The notes: generated by a model not told the origin, from the sequence alone. A stretch of 64,000 bases of DNA from Amaranthus tricolor (GCF_026212465.1 NC_080047.1:40908422-40972421), one strand, 5' to 3'; positions 23,985-35,620 are shown, counted from the first letter of the stretch. Translations and numbers: made by a program.

Positions 23985-24058
23985 TGGCTTGTGCAAGTCT
24001 CGATCTTGTGACCTTCACGTTAATAATACAACGCTCTAACCAACTGAGCTAATAGACC
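23985..24058 (-). pseudogene. tRNA-Ile-like sequence, degenerate, right arm
   Basis: Read on the minus strand it has the same TAGCTCAGTTGGTTAGAGC A-box region as the left arm. The anticodon loop is changed (AAT to ATT) and the B box is altered (AGATCGAGACT). It is the inverted partner of 23849-23922, separated by a 62-bp spacer that is itself palindromic. It is not expected to yield a functional tRNA. Confidence 0.7.
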
Positions 24059-24195
24059 ACATTAATCTATAAATTAATATTATTATTATTATTATTATTT
24101 TCCAAAAAAGAAAAAAAAAATTGAGTCTCAAATTTATTTTTTTTTTGAATAATAATTATTATTATTTAATTTTATTATTGTTGTTTTTATTATTA

Positions 24196-24226
<31 letters not shown>

Positions 24227-24356
24227 AAATAAAAAATTTGAAATGAGTGGCAAAATTGTAATTTTTTAAAAATCAGGGGCAAATTCGTAATTTCATTTGG
24301 AGGGGGGTGGCGAAAAAATGAAAAGGGTGGCGAAGTTTAGCAACACCCTATGTAAT

Positions 24357-26216
24357 AGTCAGTAATAGAAAGTTGGCAGAGGTAAATAGAAAGAAAAAGC
24401 GGCGCAATCTTTTGCTTTCTTCTTCTTTGTTTTCTCAATAATAACACACTATTGATTCGAATTTAAGTGGATTAATTAAAAGTATCTATTTTATTATTAT
24501 TAATTTCTTGAGTCAATAAGAAGAAGAAAATCAGTAAAAATCAGATTTGATCAATTATTAATTTTAATCATTAAAAATCGATCGATTGAATTATTAAAAA
24601 TCAGATGAATTCAAATGGGTCTTACTCAGACCGATTTTTATAAAATTTACTCTCAGTTTATTTTTATTTGTCCAATTTAAGTTATTCTATTTTAAGAGAG
24701 AGAAATTTGAATTAGATTTTTTAAGTTTATCTTGAAAAAAAATATATTCGTTTAAAATCTTATTAGATTCGTCTTAATATAAAGTTTTTTAATATATAAT
24801 TTATATATAATTGTTTATGATACATTTAAAAAAATACTGAGTTTTAAATATTATTCTAAAATACGTACAAATAGTAAAATAAATAAATAAAAACGAAAAA
24901 GAGTATTTGAAATAACTACGAGAATATTAACCCCACTAGTACTGAATATTAATTATTGGAAAAACACAAATAAGAGGGGTCCTCAAATATTAGGTGGGAC
25001 CGGAAATTGATAGATAGCCTATCCAATGAAACGATCGAACCAAAAATTATGTAAAAACTTGGATTATCGGAAAATTTAAATATTTAATTAATTATGGCAA
25101 AAGTCTCGTCCAAATTAATTATGGCAGCGAAAATAAGACTGGTAAAGAGATTGGGAGATTGTGGATCAGTAGTTATGTTGTGGATCCGAGGGAGACCCTG
25201 GCCGGTGGAATATGGCGGTGGTGGCAGTAGATGGGTGCGAGACACGACTGAGACCGGTGAGGGGATGGTTTGACCGAAAATTTCTGAGATCGGAGGCGGG
25301 AGATTGAAGGAGAGAGGGGAAATGAGAAGGAGGAGAGTGAATTAGGATTTGAATATGGGATGAAATGGAGTTTGAAACTTGGAGGTAGGAGGGTATGAGA
25401 TTCTAGAGGATTGGAATGGGATGAGAATCCAGAGGGTATGATATCCTAATTCCTAATGTAAGAAGGCCTAACCAAACATTAAAATGGTTGTGATACCATT
25501 AAAAAAGAGCCAACCAAACATGCCCTTAATGTGAATTTGGTTAAGGTTTTGTTAGCATGTAGGTCTACCTCTGGCTAAATCCATTTATTATTTATGACAT
25601 ATGGGTGTTTGTAAATGGTTTTTTAGTTGCCTTTTGATTATTGGTTTTAGTTGCTCAAAATGCCAAAAATATATTTGGTATATGGCTTTTCAGCCACATG
25701 AAAAAACAGTCTTTTAAGCTAAAATGAGATAGCTAATTTTGTTAGTTTTTTCAATGGTTTGTTGACCTATTGTTTTCTCTAATAAACATTTTACAACCAA
25801 TATTTGATTTTATTAAACATATCCTTAAACAGTTGGCTTATTCAACCAACTTAAATGCCAACAATAACAACTAAGACATTCAACATGTCAAAAAAGCTAA
25901 ATGAAAGGACAAACAACTAGCAATCAACAATTATTTGCGAAATATCTCATAACGAACTAAAGCAACCTATGCAAATCATTCAAACTAATACAAAATAAAT
26001 TAACGACTTATTCACGTTGTCATAGCTAAAGGTGTACATTTGATTGTTCGGACACGTTTAGAAATTACATTTTCAATTTAAATAACTTCATTTCTTGTGT
26101 GTTTGTAAATATTTTATCAATATTTTATCAATTTAATTGATAATTGCAACACATTTTGTTACTAAACTAACTGATAATTGGGTCGGTAAATTGAATAATA
26201 TATTTCTGTCATTTAT
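24357..26216. other. Non-coding region with transposon edges
   Basis: A G-rich block at 25140-25400 (GGCGGTGGTGGCAG, GAGACCGGTGAGG) has no open frame of note. It resembles the untranslated leader of a DNA transposon. Near 25480-25530 the words CCAACCAAACATGCCCTTAA look like one inverted end of a PIF/Harbinger-type element. I could not place the other end. The rest is AT-rich and empty. Confidence 0.4.
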
Positions 26217-26219
26217 ATT

Positions 26220-26578
26220 CACTACACATAATTTGCTTTAGTTGGATATATTTAGCGATATTTAATTTAAATATCGTTACTTTAAATTTATAATAGTATA
26301 AATAGAGGATTTAGTGATATATTTTAGACCCTTTAGCAGCAAAATAAAAAATCACACTAAAATTTTTTGCGACATAGGATCTAGTGACATTTCTCATAAA
26401 TGTCATTATAGATTATAGTAACAATTACATATGCCACTAAAGATTAAATAAAGTGTCGCTAAATCACTTTATAGTGGAACTTAAATCAAAACTAATAATT
26501 ATTACTCTAAAAATATAAATCAGTGACATTTTTTTAATACCTTTAATTCAATGTCGCGAAAAGTTATTTATTATAGTG
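26220..26578. mobile_element. CACTA-type MITE with ATT target duplication
   Basis: The element starts CACTACACATAATTTG and ends AAGTTATTTATTATAGTG. The ends give CACTA-like inverted termini flanked by ATT on both sides (26217-26219 and 26579-26581). A 3-bp duplication is diagnostic of CACTA (CMC) elements. The interior repeats GTGACATT/TGTCGC words, as is usual for subterminal binding sites. It is 359 bp and non-coding. A relative lies at 49543-49799. Confidence 0.75.
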
Positions 26579-26581
26579 ATT

Positions 26582-27818
26582 TTAATGTTCGTAAATCGTA
26601 TTGACGTCCATAAAATTAGGATTGGACTGTCTTTGAAAGTTTAAATTGGATTGTGTTTGTATTGTGCTATTATGACTGTGGTTTCTTGTAATTCTCAATC
26701 TAATTTTCCCTTATTCTATCTGGTCGGATAGATTCAGAATAAAATTAAATAATGTCAATATATTAAGTATTATTTTTTAAAAAATTATAAATAGTAAAAG
26801 TTAAATCAAAAATAATATTATCATACACTAATATTTAAATCAATTTAAGAACTACACTTATTAACACATTTAGAAATATAACAGTTAACAATATTAAATA
26901 CAATTACATCCGCTACTGCTATCTCGGGCAATGCGCGCTTGAAACGCCATTGATGAAGCCGAAGGGTCTCAAGATCTAAAGAATTGAGAATTGGTGGAGA
27001 GAAACTAGAGTTACTTTTTTTTTTTTCAAATATAATTTTTTTAGTCATAAAAGTTCAAAAAAATATGTCATAAAACCTAAAGTCAATGAAAAATTATTTA
27101 TTAATGAAATTTGCAAGCTATGTTGCTGCCACGTAAAAAAATGATCAAAAGTTATAAATTATTGCTACAATGTTAAATTACGGATTTTCTATATTCTTTT
27201 TTTGAAGTACAACATGTGAGTGATGTGCCAATATATATAATAGTAAATAAAATCACAACCACAAAATTTATAGGATTAATTAAAATAATTTTTTTTCATC
27301 TCCGTCTACAACTACAAATTATAAGGGAACCACAATTAAATTGTTTTCACATTTACAAATTAAGAAGCAGTCCACCACAAAAATATGTTCACATTTACAA
27401 ATTAAAGAGAGAAAATATCAACAAAAACGTGTTCATATATACCAAAAATAATTACTTAACATAAAAATGTGACAATTAAAATAAACTGCTTTACAATGAA
27501 AATAAGACATTTACTCTAAACGGAGACACTATCAACATCAATTGTATAAAGTGAATTCCAAAAATATCCCATATGGGCATATGGCCTACATGCCACAATA
27601 ATTTAAAAGACAAATAGTGAAAATATAAATTCTTGTGAGAAATGATCTCTTCATGAGATCGACTATAATTAGATCCATCAATAAAGAAAAATGAAAAATA
27701 CGAATACGTATTAAGATTTATTAGACTGGATCTAAAAGACATTTTTCAGAGAGACAATTTCAAACAGTTACTGAGATTGAATTAAAATTACAATGCTTAT
27801 CCAAACTCCAAATATCTC
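26582..27818. other. AT-rich upstream region of the first PGIP gene
   Basis: No coding exon or complete mobile element is visible. Frames at 26845-27048, 27216-27464 and 27491-27742 have no recognisable features. Distal regulatory sites for the PGIP gene may lie here, but none stands out by eye. Confidence 0.4.
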
Positions 27819-27826
27819 TATAAATA
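27819..27826 (+). promoter_or_regulatory. TATA box of PGIP copy 1
   Basis: TATAAATA lies 49 bp before the first ATG of the LRR gene at 27875. This allows a short leader. The same word precedes copies 3 and 4. Confidence 0.65.
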
Positions 27827-27874
27827 TAAACATTTTCCGTCCGATCCAACCAAAATCAAGTTCATATTGTAAAC

Positions 27875-28936
27875 ATGATGAACAACAAACCAAATATTCC
27901 TCCTTTACTCATCTTCACTCTCGTCTTCCTCCTCCCTTCACTCACCCTCTCAACCCCTCCACCCAGACCCGAACGCTGTTACCCGGAAGACAAACGGGTC
28001 CTCCTCGAACTCAAAGCCTACTTCGGCAACAACCTTACTGACTTCTCCACATGGAAACCCGAAACCGACTGTTGTAACAAATGGAGCGGTGTACTCTGCA
28101 AAAAAATCCCCAAAACCAATATCCGACGGGTCAACTTCCTCGAAATAATCGGGTCCGATAACATCGTGGGTCCCATCCCACCCATAATCGGTAAACTCCC
28201 TTACCTTGAGACCCTAATCTTAAGACTACTACCCAATCTCACGGGTCCAATCCCACCATTTATAGGCAAACTCACAAATCTACAATACCTCTCGCTGAAT
28301 TGGGACAGTCTTAGCGGACCCATCCCAAATTTCTTATCCCAACTTACAAACTTAGCTACACTCAGCCTTAACAACAACCATTTCACGGGTACTATCCCAT
28401 CTTTCTTGGGTCACCTCCCTTTTCTTAGTGGACTAGACCTTTACGAAAACCATCTTACGGGCACAATCCCAAACACATTCGGGTCTTTTACCCATAAAAC
28501 ATTCATCGATTTGCACAACAATCACTTATCTGGGTCAATCCCAAAATCATTAGGACAGGTTAATTTTGAGATTCTAGATCTTTCGGGAAATCAATTAACG
28601 GGTGATGCATCCTTTCTATTTGGGGAAGATAAGACCGATTTGGCACACTTAATCCTTTCCAGAAATAGATTGTCTTTTGATTTCTCAAAGGTGGTAATGC
28701 CTGTTGGTGAGCTTAATTCCAGCTTGTTGATACTTGATTTAAGCCATAATCAGATTTATGGGAAGTTGCCTAATTGGTTAGGGCAAGCACCACTTTTGTA
28801 TAATTTTGATGTAAGCTATAATCGTCTTTGTGGGACCATCCCTACTGTTGGAGGGAAATTACAGGGTTTTCCGGTTTCTTCATTTCAGCATAATTTGTGT
28901 TTGTGTGGTGCTCCATTACCTCCTTGCAAGTCTTAA
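27875..28936 (+). CDS. PGIP: Polygalacturonase-inhibiting protein (PGIP) copy 1
   Basis: This is an intronless 353-residue secreted LRR protein. Residues 1-26 form a signal peptide (hydrophobic LLIFTLVFLLPSLTL). The N-terminal cap has ERCYPEDKRVLLELKAYFGN and TDCCNKWSGVLC with the paired cysteines typical of PGIPs. About ten LRRs of the extracellular GxIPxxLxxLxxLxxLxLxxN type follow. The C-terminal cap is LCLCGAPLPPC. Length and architecture match the family (about 330 residues, ten repeats). PGIPs act in the cell wall, bind fungal and insect endopolygalacturonases and slow pectin breakdown. The first ATG is doubled (ATGATG); the second aligns with the start of copy 2. Residues about 108-302 are nearly identical to copy 2, while both flanks differ. 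I cannot tell its enzyme specificity from sequence. Confidence 0.93.
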   Translation: MMNNKPNIPPLLIFTLVFLLPSLTLSTPPPRPERCYPEDKRVLLELKAYFGNNLTDFSTWKPETDCCNKWSGVLCKKIPKTNIRRVNFLEIIGSDNIVGPIPPIIGKLPYLETLILRLLPNLTGPIPPFIGKLTNLQYLSLNWDSLSGPIPNFLSQLTNLATLSLNNNHFTGTIPSFLGHLPFLSGLDLYENHLTGTIPNTFGSFTHKTFIDLHNNHLSGSIPKSLGQVNFEILDLSGNQLTGDASFLFGEDKTDLAHLILSRNRLSFDFSKVVMPVGELNSSLLILDLSHNQIYGKLPNWLGQAPLLYNFDVSYNRLCGTIPTVGGKLQGFPVSSFQHNLCLCGAPLPPCKS

Positions 28937-29029
28937 ACATTGGTCTTGTTTCTAGTATTCAAAAATGTACGTCGCCCTACGAAAATAAGTGGGAAAAACC
29001 AGCTCACGTGCTATTGTTCTAGGAATATA

Positions 29030-29277
29030 GTCCTTTCTATGTCTCATTTATTTTATACACTCTATTTAATGTACTTATTTAAGTTTTAATATCTCTAATT
29101 GTGCATTATTAAAAATTATGGAAAGTTGATATGAGTAATCCTTGCATTGAGACGAATCAAATAAGATCTCACATGACTATGTTTTAGCTTGTAGATTATT
29201 AATAAAATACAAATCTAGAGTAAGAAATAAATAGTGTCCAAAAAGAAAATGGGACATTAGTACTGAATTGGAGGGAA
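29030..29277. mobile_element. Stowaway-like MITE, diverged, downstream of PGIP copy 1
   Basis: The right end ATTAGTACTGAATTGGAGGGAA followed by TA matches the MITE family at 15654 and 21122. The left end (TA then GTCCTTTCTATGTCTCATTTA) is diverged. The interior shares GTGCATTATTAAAAATTATGG with the other copies. It is non-coding and starts about 95 bp after the PGIP stop codon, probably just beyond or within the 3' transcribed region. Confidence 0.65.
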
Positions 29278-29387
29278 TAGTACGTAACTACAGTACTAGT
29301 ATGAGTATTATATTTACTTTCTTTTAATTTCGTCTATATATTTTTATTTATTTTAATTTTATCCACACAATTTAATTTTTTTATTTA

Positions 29388-29685
29388 AGAAAAATTATCA
29401 TGAATAATATAATCTTTTACTTATTTTTCTACAATAATACGAACTTTTGATCAACCATATTGAATAATACCAACTTAAAGAGTTTTCTTTCTAGAAAATC
29501 TTTAACATGTTAAAAATCAAAACTATAAGTGATTATAAGACAAAAAATTGAAAATTAGTTAATAAATTAAAGTTAGTATTATTCTAAGAAAATAACCCTA
29601 AGTTGGTATTATTCCTATTTAATCAATAGTAAATATTATTATAGAAAAATTAACAAAAAACTGTATTATTCACAATAATTTATCC
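29388..29685. mobile_element. Mutator-like MITE with a 9-bp target duplication
   Basis: Inverted arms of about 85 bp converge on AATAATACCAACT and AGTTGGTATTATT. The termini are AGAAAAATTATCATGAATAA and TTATTCACAATAATTTATCC. The direct repeat TTTTATTTA flanks both sides (29379-29387 and 29686-29694). Arm sequences resemble the element at 19677-20076 (GAATAAT, TTTTCTACAATAAT, TGATCAACCAT). It is non-coding. Confidence 0.7.
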
Positions 29686-29694
29686 TTTTATTTA

Positions 29695-31067
29695 TTACTA
29701 TTATCCTTTTTTTCTTTAAAAAATCTCACTATCTCTTTGATTAAATTCTAATGAGTGATGGGAGAGGGAGTGTATATATAATTTATTTGACGCAAATTGA
29801 AGGGACTAATGTAGGAGTAATTTATTTGAGATAAATCATACATTATATTAATTTTAAAGTATAATAGCAAAAAAGAAGTTTGAATGTAAGCATGTCATTT
29901 ATCTTTTTTTCATTTGATAAGTATTAATGAAATTTGACTTATTTGCATTATTTACACTTACTATATTTTCAAATATATATTTTCGGAAAAACTAATACAT
30001 TAATGGATGCAATAAATAACAATTATTTTGATTACACAGTTGTATATAAATGCACTATTTAAAAAATTATGATGGGAAATATCAATACACTGTGTAAAAC
30101 ATCATAGATTGTCTGATAAAATTCTGAAATTACATCGCGTAGAAAATTATGCTACATGATAAATTACATTTATTCCAGTGTAATTGGAATTACATTATTT
30201 AAAAAATTACACTGTAAAATTACACTGTGTATAAAATTATATAGCAATTTAGAAAATTACTTGACGTACATAATAGCCCATTGTTATTTAAAACTAAAAT
30301 GACATAAAATTCAATTAATTGATCATCAAAATCAGTCATTTACATTGTTAGACTATCATAATAATAATTTTGAATTTTAGGAAAAAATATATAACATGAT
30401 TTGCGATCTAAATTTTCATTAAAATATTAAAGTATTTAAAAATCCGTACATTGCACAAATCTTTATCCTAGTTCATAATATTTGACTTATTTAACACAAA
30501 TTCATATGGGCATATTGAGTAGTATTTAAGATGGTGGTGGAAACACAAGCAGAAAATGGCAACGCAGCAACTATGAGTTTGACTATGAGTTTCTCTCAGT
30601 TATTTTATAATAATTTATTATTAGACAAAAAAAAGTTGGAGGGGCTATGAAATATTTTAGTTATATTTAACATTTATTATTAGAAAATACGTAATAATTA
30701 ATTTAAAATTTTCTGTTTTTAATGTTTTTTACATTTAAAATATTGCACTTTAGAAAAGGAAAATTTTATTAAGGTTTTTATATCCATGTGAAATGATTCA
30801 TTTTAATGTGTATTTTTTATTAAATATTTTAAAAAATTATGCTGCGTATTTAGTGAAGTTGAAGCTTAAGCTTTAATTTAAAAACTGTGTAATAAGAAAA
30901 CCAGAATAAAAAAAAAACGGGAGGTATATAATTTATAGATGGGAGACCTTGAAAGTCTATGCGTACTGGAGTCATAAATATTAATAGGCACACATAAACA
31001 ATATACTAGGAGTAATTAATTTCTACGGGAAAGAATACATCCCTTACAAAATGGTCAAGGGATACTA

Positions 31068-31109
<42 letters not shown>

Positions 31110-31397
31110 TTTACTTTGATATTTAAAGTATTAATATGATACTTGTAAAATGTAACCAAATCTTTAATAGAGTATATAACATATTTTGATCTAAAGTTTA
31201 AGTTGAGGGGTGAATAAGATTTGAATTCGTAATATTAGCTTTTTATACCATATCAAGAAATCAAATGATGTAATTATTAGCCAATGTTTGAAGTTCTATG
31301 ATATTTTTATATATACTTTATCAATTTCACATTTTGCTTTCTGAAACTGTTAATAAAATTCTTGCTAATGTCTATTTTCGCTATATTGTCAAAACCC
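29695..31397. other. AT-rich intergenic DNA with a long poly-A tract
   Basis: No gene is visible. TTACACTGTGTA-like words repeat around 30050-30260. A homopolymer run of about 37 A lies at 31070-31106; it could be the tail of a retroposed sequence, but no body is recognisable upstream. Confidence 0.45.
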
Positions 31398-31581
31398 ATT
31401 TTGTATGAGACTGTCTTACCATTAGATGGGTCTATGCAAAAGACCCATTAGTAAAACAACATAAAAAAACCACTGAAAACTAAATTTCCACTTGTATACA
31501 AGAAGCAGTTATTTTCTTAAAATAGATTAGATTGATCCAATTAAAGTCGTCTCATGGTGAGACGGCCTCAATAAAGAATTA
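31398..31581. repeat. GAGAC-family repeat, well-preserved copy
   Basis: The left end is TTTTGTATGAGACTGTCTTAC. The right end is GTCGTCTCATGGTGAGACGG followed by CCTCAATAAAGAATTAGTG. The interior has ATGGGTCTATGCAAAAGACCCATTAG, an inverted word. The copy at 40852-41032 has the same start and the same AATAAAGAATTAGTG end, so these two define the family limits. Confidence 0.6.
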
Positions 31582-31609
31582 GTGCATTGTCAATTGTCAT
31601 TACGAATGT

Positions 31610-32025
31610 ATAACAACCGGTCTTCTGAGAGACCTTCTCTCCGTGAAACGCCTTTCAGGCCCAACCAATTAAAACTTAATGCTACTTACTATATTTTTCA
31701 TGTCTACTAAAATCATCCTTAATGTCTACTTATATCATCCTTAAATTTTTACTTTATCCTTAATGCTTACTTACAATGTCTTAAATGTCTAATTACAATA
31801 TCCTTAATGCCCACCGAGTGAGCATGCAATACTTATAATATCTTAAATGCCTACTTACAATATCTTTAATGCCCACCGAGTGAGCATGCAATACTTATAA
31901 TATCTTAAATGTCTACTTATAATATCCTTAATGCCACTGAATATCTTACTCTATATTTTCCTTAATGAGCCAGTATTATTAGAAGTGGTCTCTTAAAGAG
32001 ACCGTTTCTCACAAGAATTTGTGCA
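31610..32025. repeat. Second GAGAC-type repeat with an internal 62-bp tandem duplication
   Basis: The ends are AACCGGTCTTCTGAGAGACC on the left and GGTCTCTTAAAGAGACCG followed by TTTCTCACAAGAATTTGTG on the right. Inside, a unit containing AATGCCCACCGAGTGAGC and ATGCAATACTTATAATATC is repeated with a 62-bp period from 31797. A related copy in the opposite orientation lies at about 53645-53845 (AGAGACGGTCTCTTTAAGA, GTAAGTAGACATTTAAGAT). It is non-coding. Confidence 0.6.
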
Positions 32026-34909
32026 TTTGCAATGGATTAGTGGCCCATCAGGAGTTCGGGTCCGATCTTTATAATTGCAGGCTTTGAAAGGTAGGGCCTT
32101 AAACTGGTTGGTTTTTAAACGAGCCCTCTATTCATATAAATTTAACGGGACGGATTAAAAACGGACTTTAAACTGACCTTATATATATACAGGCTGAACA
32201 TTAATTAATTGAAAATGATTAATGATGTAATTCAAACATTAATTAATAGAAACTTATACAATGTAAAATACCCAAATTCCCTAAAAAAGTGCTTGCTGCA
32301 TTTACATGTAGGAGTAGCGGTAAATGGAATCAGAAATACAACTTCCCTCAAAGTGCAGGTATACATATTCTTAATCGTTGCACAATTGCACGTTAATGCT
32401 GAAGTTGTGATAATGTTAAAAAATATAAGAAATTCCACAAAAATACTCATGAAATTCCATTTTTATTTTATTTTATTTTTATTTTATTCTGTCGTAATAA
32501 ATTTGTCCAATTTTTTTGGAAAAACCTATCACTTTTACTTTTTATATTCTCTCTAATTTTAAATATTCAACTATTTCAAAACCAGCCCATTTAGGCATTT
32601 TTGGTGGAGTTTGACACAGCCTAACACATTTTAGTTTATGACCCAAGTCATATTACAAGTCTAATTATCATGTACGTTAGCTCATTTTTATTTTTACTTA
32701 CAATTTCAAAATTGTCTAAGACGATTTGAACATCTAACAATTTTTAATATACAATAAATTTATTAGAAATTTAAAGTACACCAATTAAGACCAGGATATA
32801 CAATCAATGTAAACAAAAATAAATATTCAATGTTTTTGGCTTAATTATTGAACAACAATAGAGGACCATTTTCTTTTCGTAAAGGGTTTGTAATCATGTT
32901 TTTGCAAGTTGCTTGTTCTAAAGGTCCGGATTTCATTAGCCACCATGCTAGGACCCAGGAATACAAGCACACTCGAACAGGTCCATGTGACACAGCTTCC
33001 AAGTGCTTTTTTTCACAAAATGTTGTATGAGACAGTTTTACCGAAAAACGCGTCTTATACATGAGTTAAATAGCCAATTTCACACAAATTATGAGAATAT
33101 ATAAACTATTTATTTGAAATCGTCTCATCGGTAGACGTTCCTCCATAAGAGAAACTCTTTTTTGGCACAAACTTACTCTTGCTATATTTTTGTCAGTTAT
33201 TACTTATTATGTATGACAAGTAAGAGATAAAATTCAAGATCTTATCTGAAAGAGTAGTACATTGATTAAGTCTTTTTTTTTTTTTTAATAATATCTAATT
33301 CATTAATAAAGAGTCATACAACATCATTATAAATAAAAATTAGCAAGTAAATAACAACTTTAATTAAAGATAATTCAAAATTAATAAATCTACAATCATT
33401 GTATATGAGATCTGACAATTCTTAATATATTCTTTCACATCGCTGTTTAACACAGCCTTCTACGAGGGATCTTTCGATCTGTTGTAGTTTTGAGATAGAA
33501 TTGAATTTGATGTAGTTGATGGTAATTGCAATTTTGGTGTCTGCTGCATTACCGCATTAATCTCTACCAACAAATCAATTACAAACCAATCTTTATAACT
33601 TCAAACTCACGAAAAGAGAGATCAAAACCTAATATATGGATAGAATCAATCCAATGAATGAGTAGAACAACTCTCCTGAAGGAAGAGAATAAATATTTAT
33701 TTTAATCATATTAAAAAATTTAAAATAGACAAATTTAAAGGCTTACCATCAATCAACAGTTTAATGATAGTCTCAAACTAACTTATTTTTTTTAGAGAGA
33801 AGAGAGAAAAGGAGGGGAATGCGTACAACGTAGGTCGTAGGGAATGAGAGTTGTCTAGAGTTGACTTAGATTTTTTATTTTTGACTTTTAAAAGTAGTAG
33901 AAAATGTTGAGATTATTGAGGTAATCTAGAAATAAATAAACTATCTAACTTGTTTAGTTAATCTAATCTTTTAAAAGTATATAATAACTATTATTAAAAC
34001 ACCACATCACAATATTATCTCAATTTATTAAAATCGTATATATGTTACTTTTTTATGAATCTTTTTCCCTTTTAACCCCAATGATAATGTGTTTATTGTT
34101 ATTATCATAAATAGTATTATCTCTTATTTATTATTATTGTCTTATTTAATTTTGACACATTTATCAATGCATTATACTTAAAAATTAAGAAAAATTTGTT
34201 AAATAATGTTTAAAAATCAAATGACACAATAATAGTGAAAAAAAAAATATATAATTTTAACTTTTTTTATTATATAATATAATACACAACTACACTACTG
34301 TTTACGGTGGTTGAATTTTTAACTTTTTAAAATTACAACATTTAAGACATTAGAAAATAAACTCCACATACTTTACAAATAGTACTACTATTTTCCTATT
34401 GGTTATTTACTTATTTAGTTAATATATTTTTTTGTCTATATTTAAGTAATGATTATTTTTACATAAACCACTTAATTTTTTGTCTATAGCCTCCAAGCAT
34501 AAACTATATATCAACATGAAATGAAGTTTTACAGTCAGTAACTAATTGAAAATTATAATACGACGCATATATATTTTAAATATAGTCAAAAGAAACATAA
34601 CTACAATATAGCACAATTTATTTTTAAAATTTTTTTCTTTATCATCATCAACAATTCAGCATCATATCCAGTGTATCCTGCTCATAAGAACTATGATCAG
34701 GGTTTGAGAAGAAAAGGAATGAAGACAACAACTCATACTCATAAAGGAGAATAATACGGTCAAAAACTCCCTTGACTCAAGAAAGATTCACTAATGAATT
34801 TAGATTCGATAATGATTTTAAAACAAAATTGCAATCCGTACTTGTGTTTAGATTTCAATTTTGCTTTAATATAAATTAATTACTTAAATATAACGTAAAA
34901 TAATAGGTA
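32026..34909. other. AT-rich intergenic DNA with scattered repeat remnants
   Basis: At about 32040-32180 GGGCC/GGTTTTTAAACG words recall the hAT MITE at 403-809, but the ends are missing. At about 33017-33155 there is a short GAGAC-family copy (TTGTATGAGACAGTTTTACC and GTCTCATCGGTAGACG). The 115-residue frame at 32209-32556 and the opposed frames at 32841-33062 have no protein-family features. I see no gene. Confidence 0.45.
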
Positions 34910-35164
34910 CTTCCTCCGTTTCTTTTTAATTATCCCATTTAATTTGGGCACGTTTGCCAATGCACTAATATTATCCTTAATATCTCTAATTGTACATAAC
35001 TAAAATTATATAAACTAGATATTAATAAATCTTATGTTAGAAAGAATCAAACAAGATCCATTTGAATGTTTTAACATATAGATCAAGAATAAAATACAAG
35101 TTAAGATTGAATGATGAATAGTGTCTAAAAACTAAATAAGATAATTGAAAAGAAACAGAGGGAG
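34910..35164. mobile_element. Stowaway-like MITE upstream of PGIP copy 2
   Basis: The left end is TA then CTTCCTCCGTTTCTTTTTAATT. The right end is its complement AATTGAAAAGAAACAGAGGGAG followed by TA. It is 255 bp and non-coding. It ends about 455 bp before the start codon of PGIP copy 2, so it lies within that gene's likely promoter region. Confidence 0.8.
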
Positions 35165-35329
35165 TATATAATTTTGTACAACGAAGTACATAGCTTGGGT
35201 AATCCGATGATCTGCTTTAGTAGGTAATTAACAAAAAAAAAAAGTAAATTGAATAATTAGAGAAAATTTTGGAAAATTCATATAAAAAATTATGAATAAT
35301 TAAAAAAATCAGATTTTTTTTAATACTTT

Positions 35330-35522
35330 TTTCACATTTTTTCCGACATTTTATTTAAATTTATCTTTTTTTTTAAAAAAACGTTGCTATAATAAGTTAT
35401 CGGATTACCAGGTTTACATTAAGAAAATACCTTCTAAAGTTGAAATTATTCATGATTAATCAATAGATGAGATTATTATAGGATTATAATAAAAATGTTG
35501 AATTATCCTAGATAATTTTTCC
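35330..35522. mobile_element. Mutator-like MITE remnant in the PGIP copy 2 promoter
   Basis: The segment aligns by eye with the right half of the element at 19677-20076. Shared landmarks are TTGCTATAATAAG/TTGCTACAATAGG, TTATTCATG.TTAATC, ATTATTATAGGA and the terminal ATTTTTCC followed by TATATTATA. The left end is not clear. It ends about 100 bp before the start codon of PGIP copy 2, and the copy 1-type TATAAATA box is absent there. Confidence 0.55.
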
Positions 35523-35620
35523 TATATTATATGTACATACAATTTCCAACTCTATTGTATGTACATTGTAAACCAACAATCAAAAAAAAAAATCAACATA
35601 GATTTCATATTGTAAACAAG

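Larger units (their letters stand above)
23354..24348. mobile_element. Foldback element with tRNA-like arms and 8-bp target duplication
   Basis: The whole 995-bp segment is one long inverted repeat. Outer arms share TTCGCCACCC, TTTTCATTTTTTCGCCACCC, TTTGCCCCTG and AAAAATTACAA words. Next come (AAT)n tracts, then tRNA-Ile-like sequences in opposite orientation, and a centre near 23957 (TTAATTTTTTAT/ATAAAAAATTAA). The direct repeat TATGTAAT flanks both ends (23346-23353 and 24349-24356). An 8-bp duplication suggests hAT-type insertion; the outermost ~15 bp are diverged between ends. There is no protein-coding capacity. The two arms are not equal: only the left arm carries the hairpin at 23712-23765 and the longest (AAT)n run (about 23570-23642). 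Confidence 0.8.

Noticed and set aside
28201..28386. Minus-strand 61-residue ORF, identical at 35950-36135
   Set aside because: It is the antisense shadow of the conserved LRR tract in PGIP copies 1 and 2. Its identity in both places only reflects the identical sense sequence.
32209..32556. 115-residue plus-strand ORF
   Set aside because: AT-driven composition with a low-complexity FYFILFLFYS tail and no recognisable domain; antisense frames are equally open.
35531..35620. N-terminal extension of PGIP copy 2 starting at 35531
   Set aside because: The extra 30 residues come before a normal signal peptide and are translated from leader sequence that matches the untranslated leader of copy 1. 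The ATG at 35621 is preferred.
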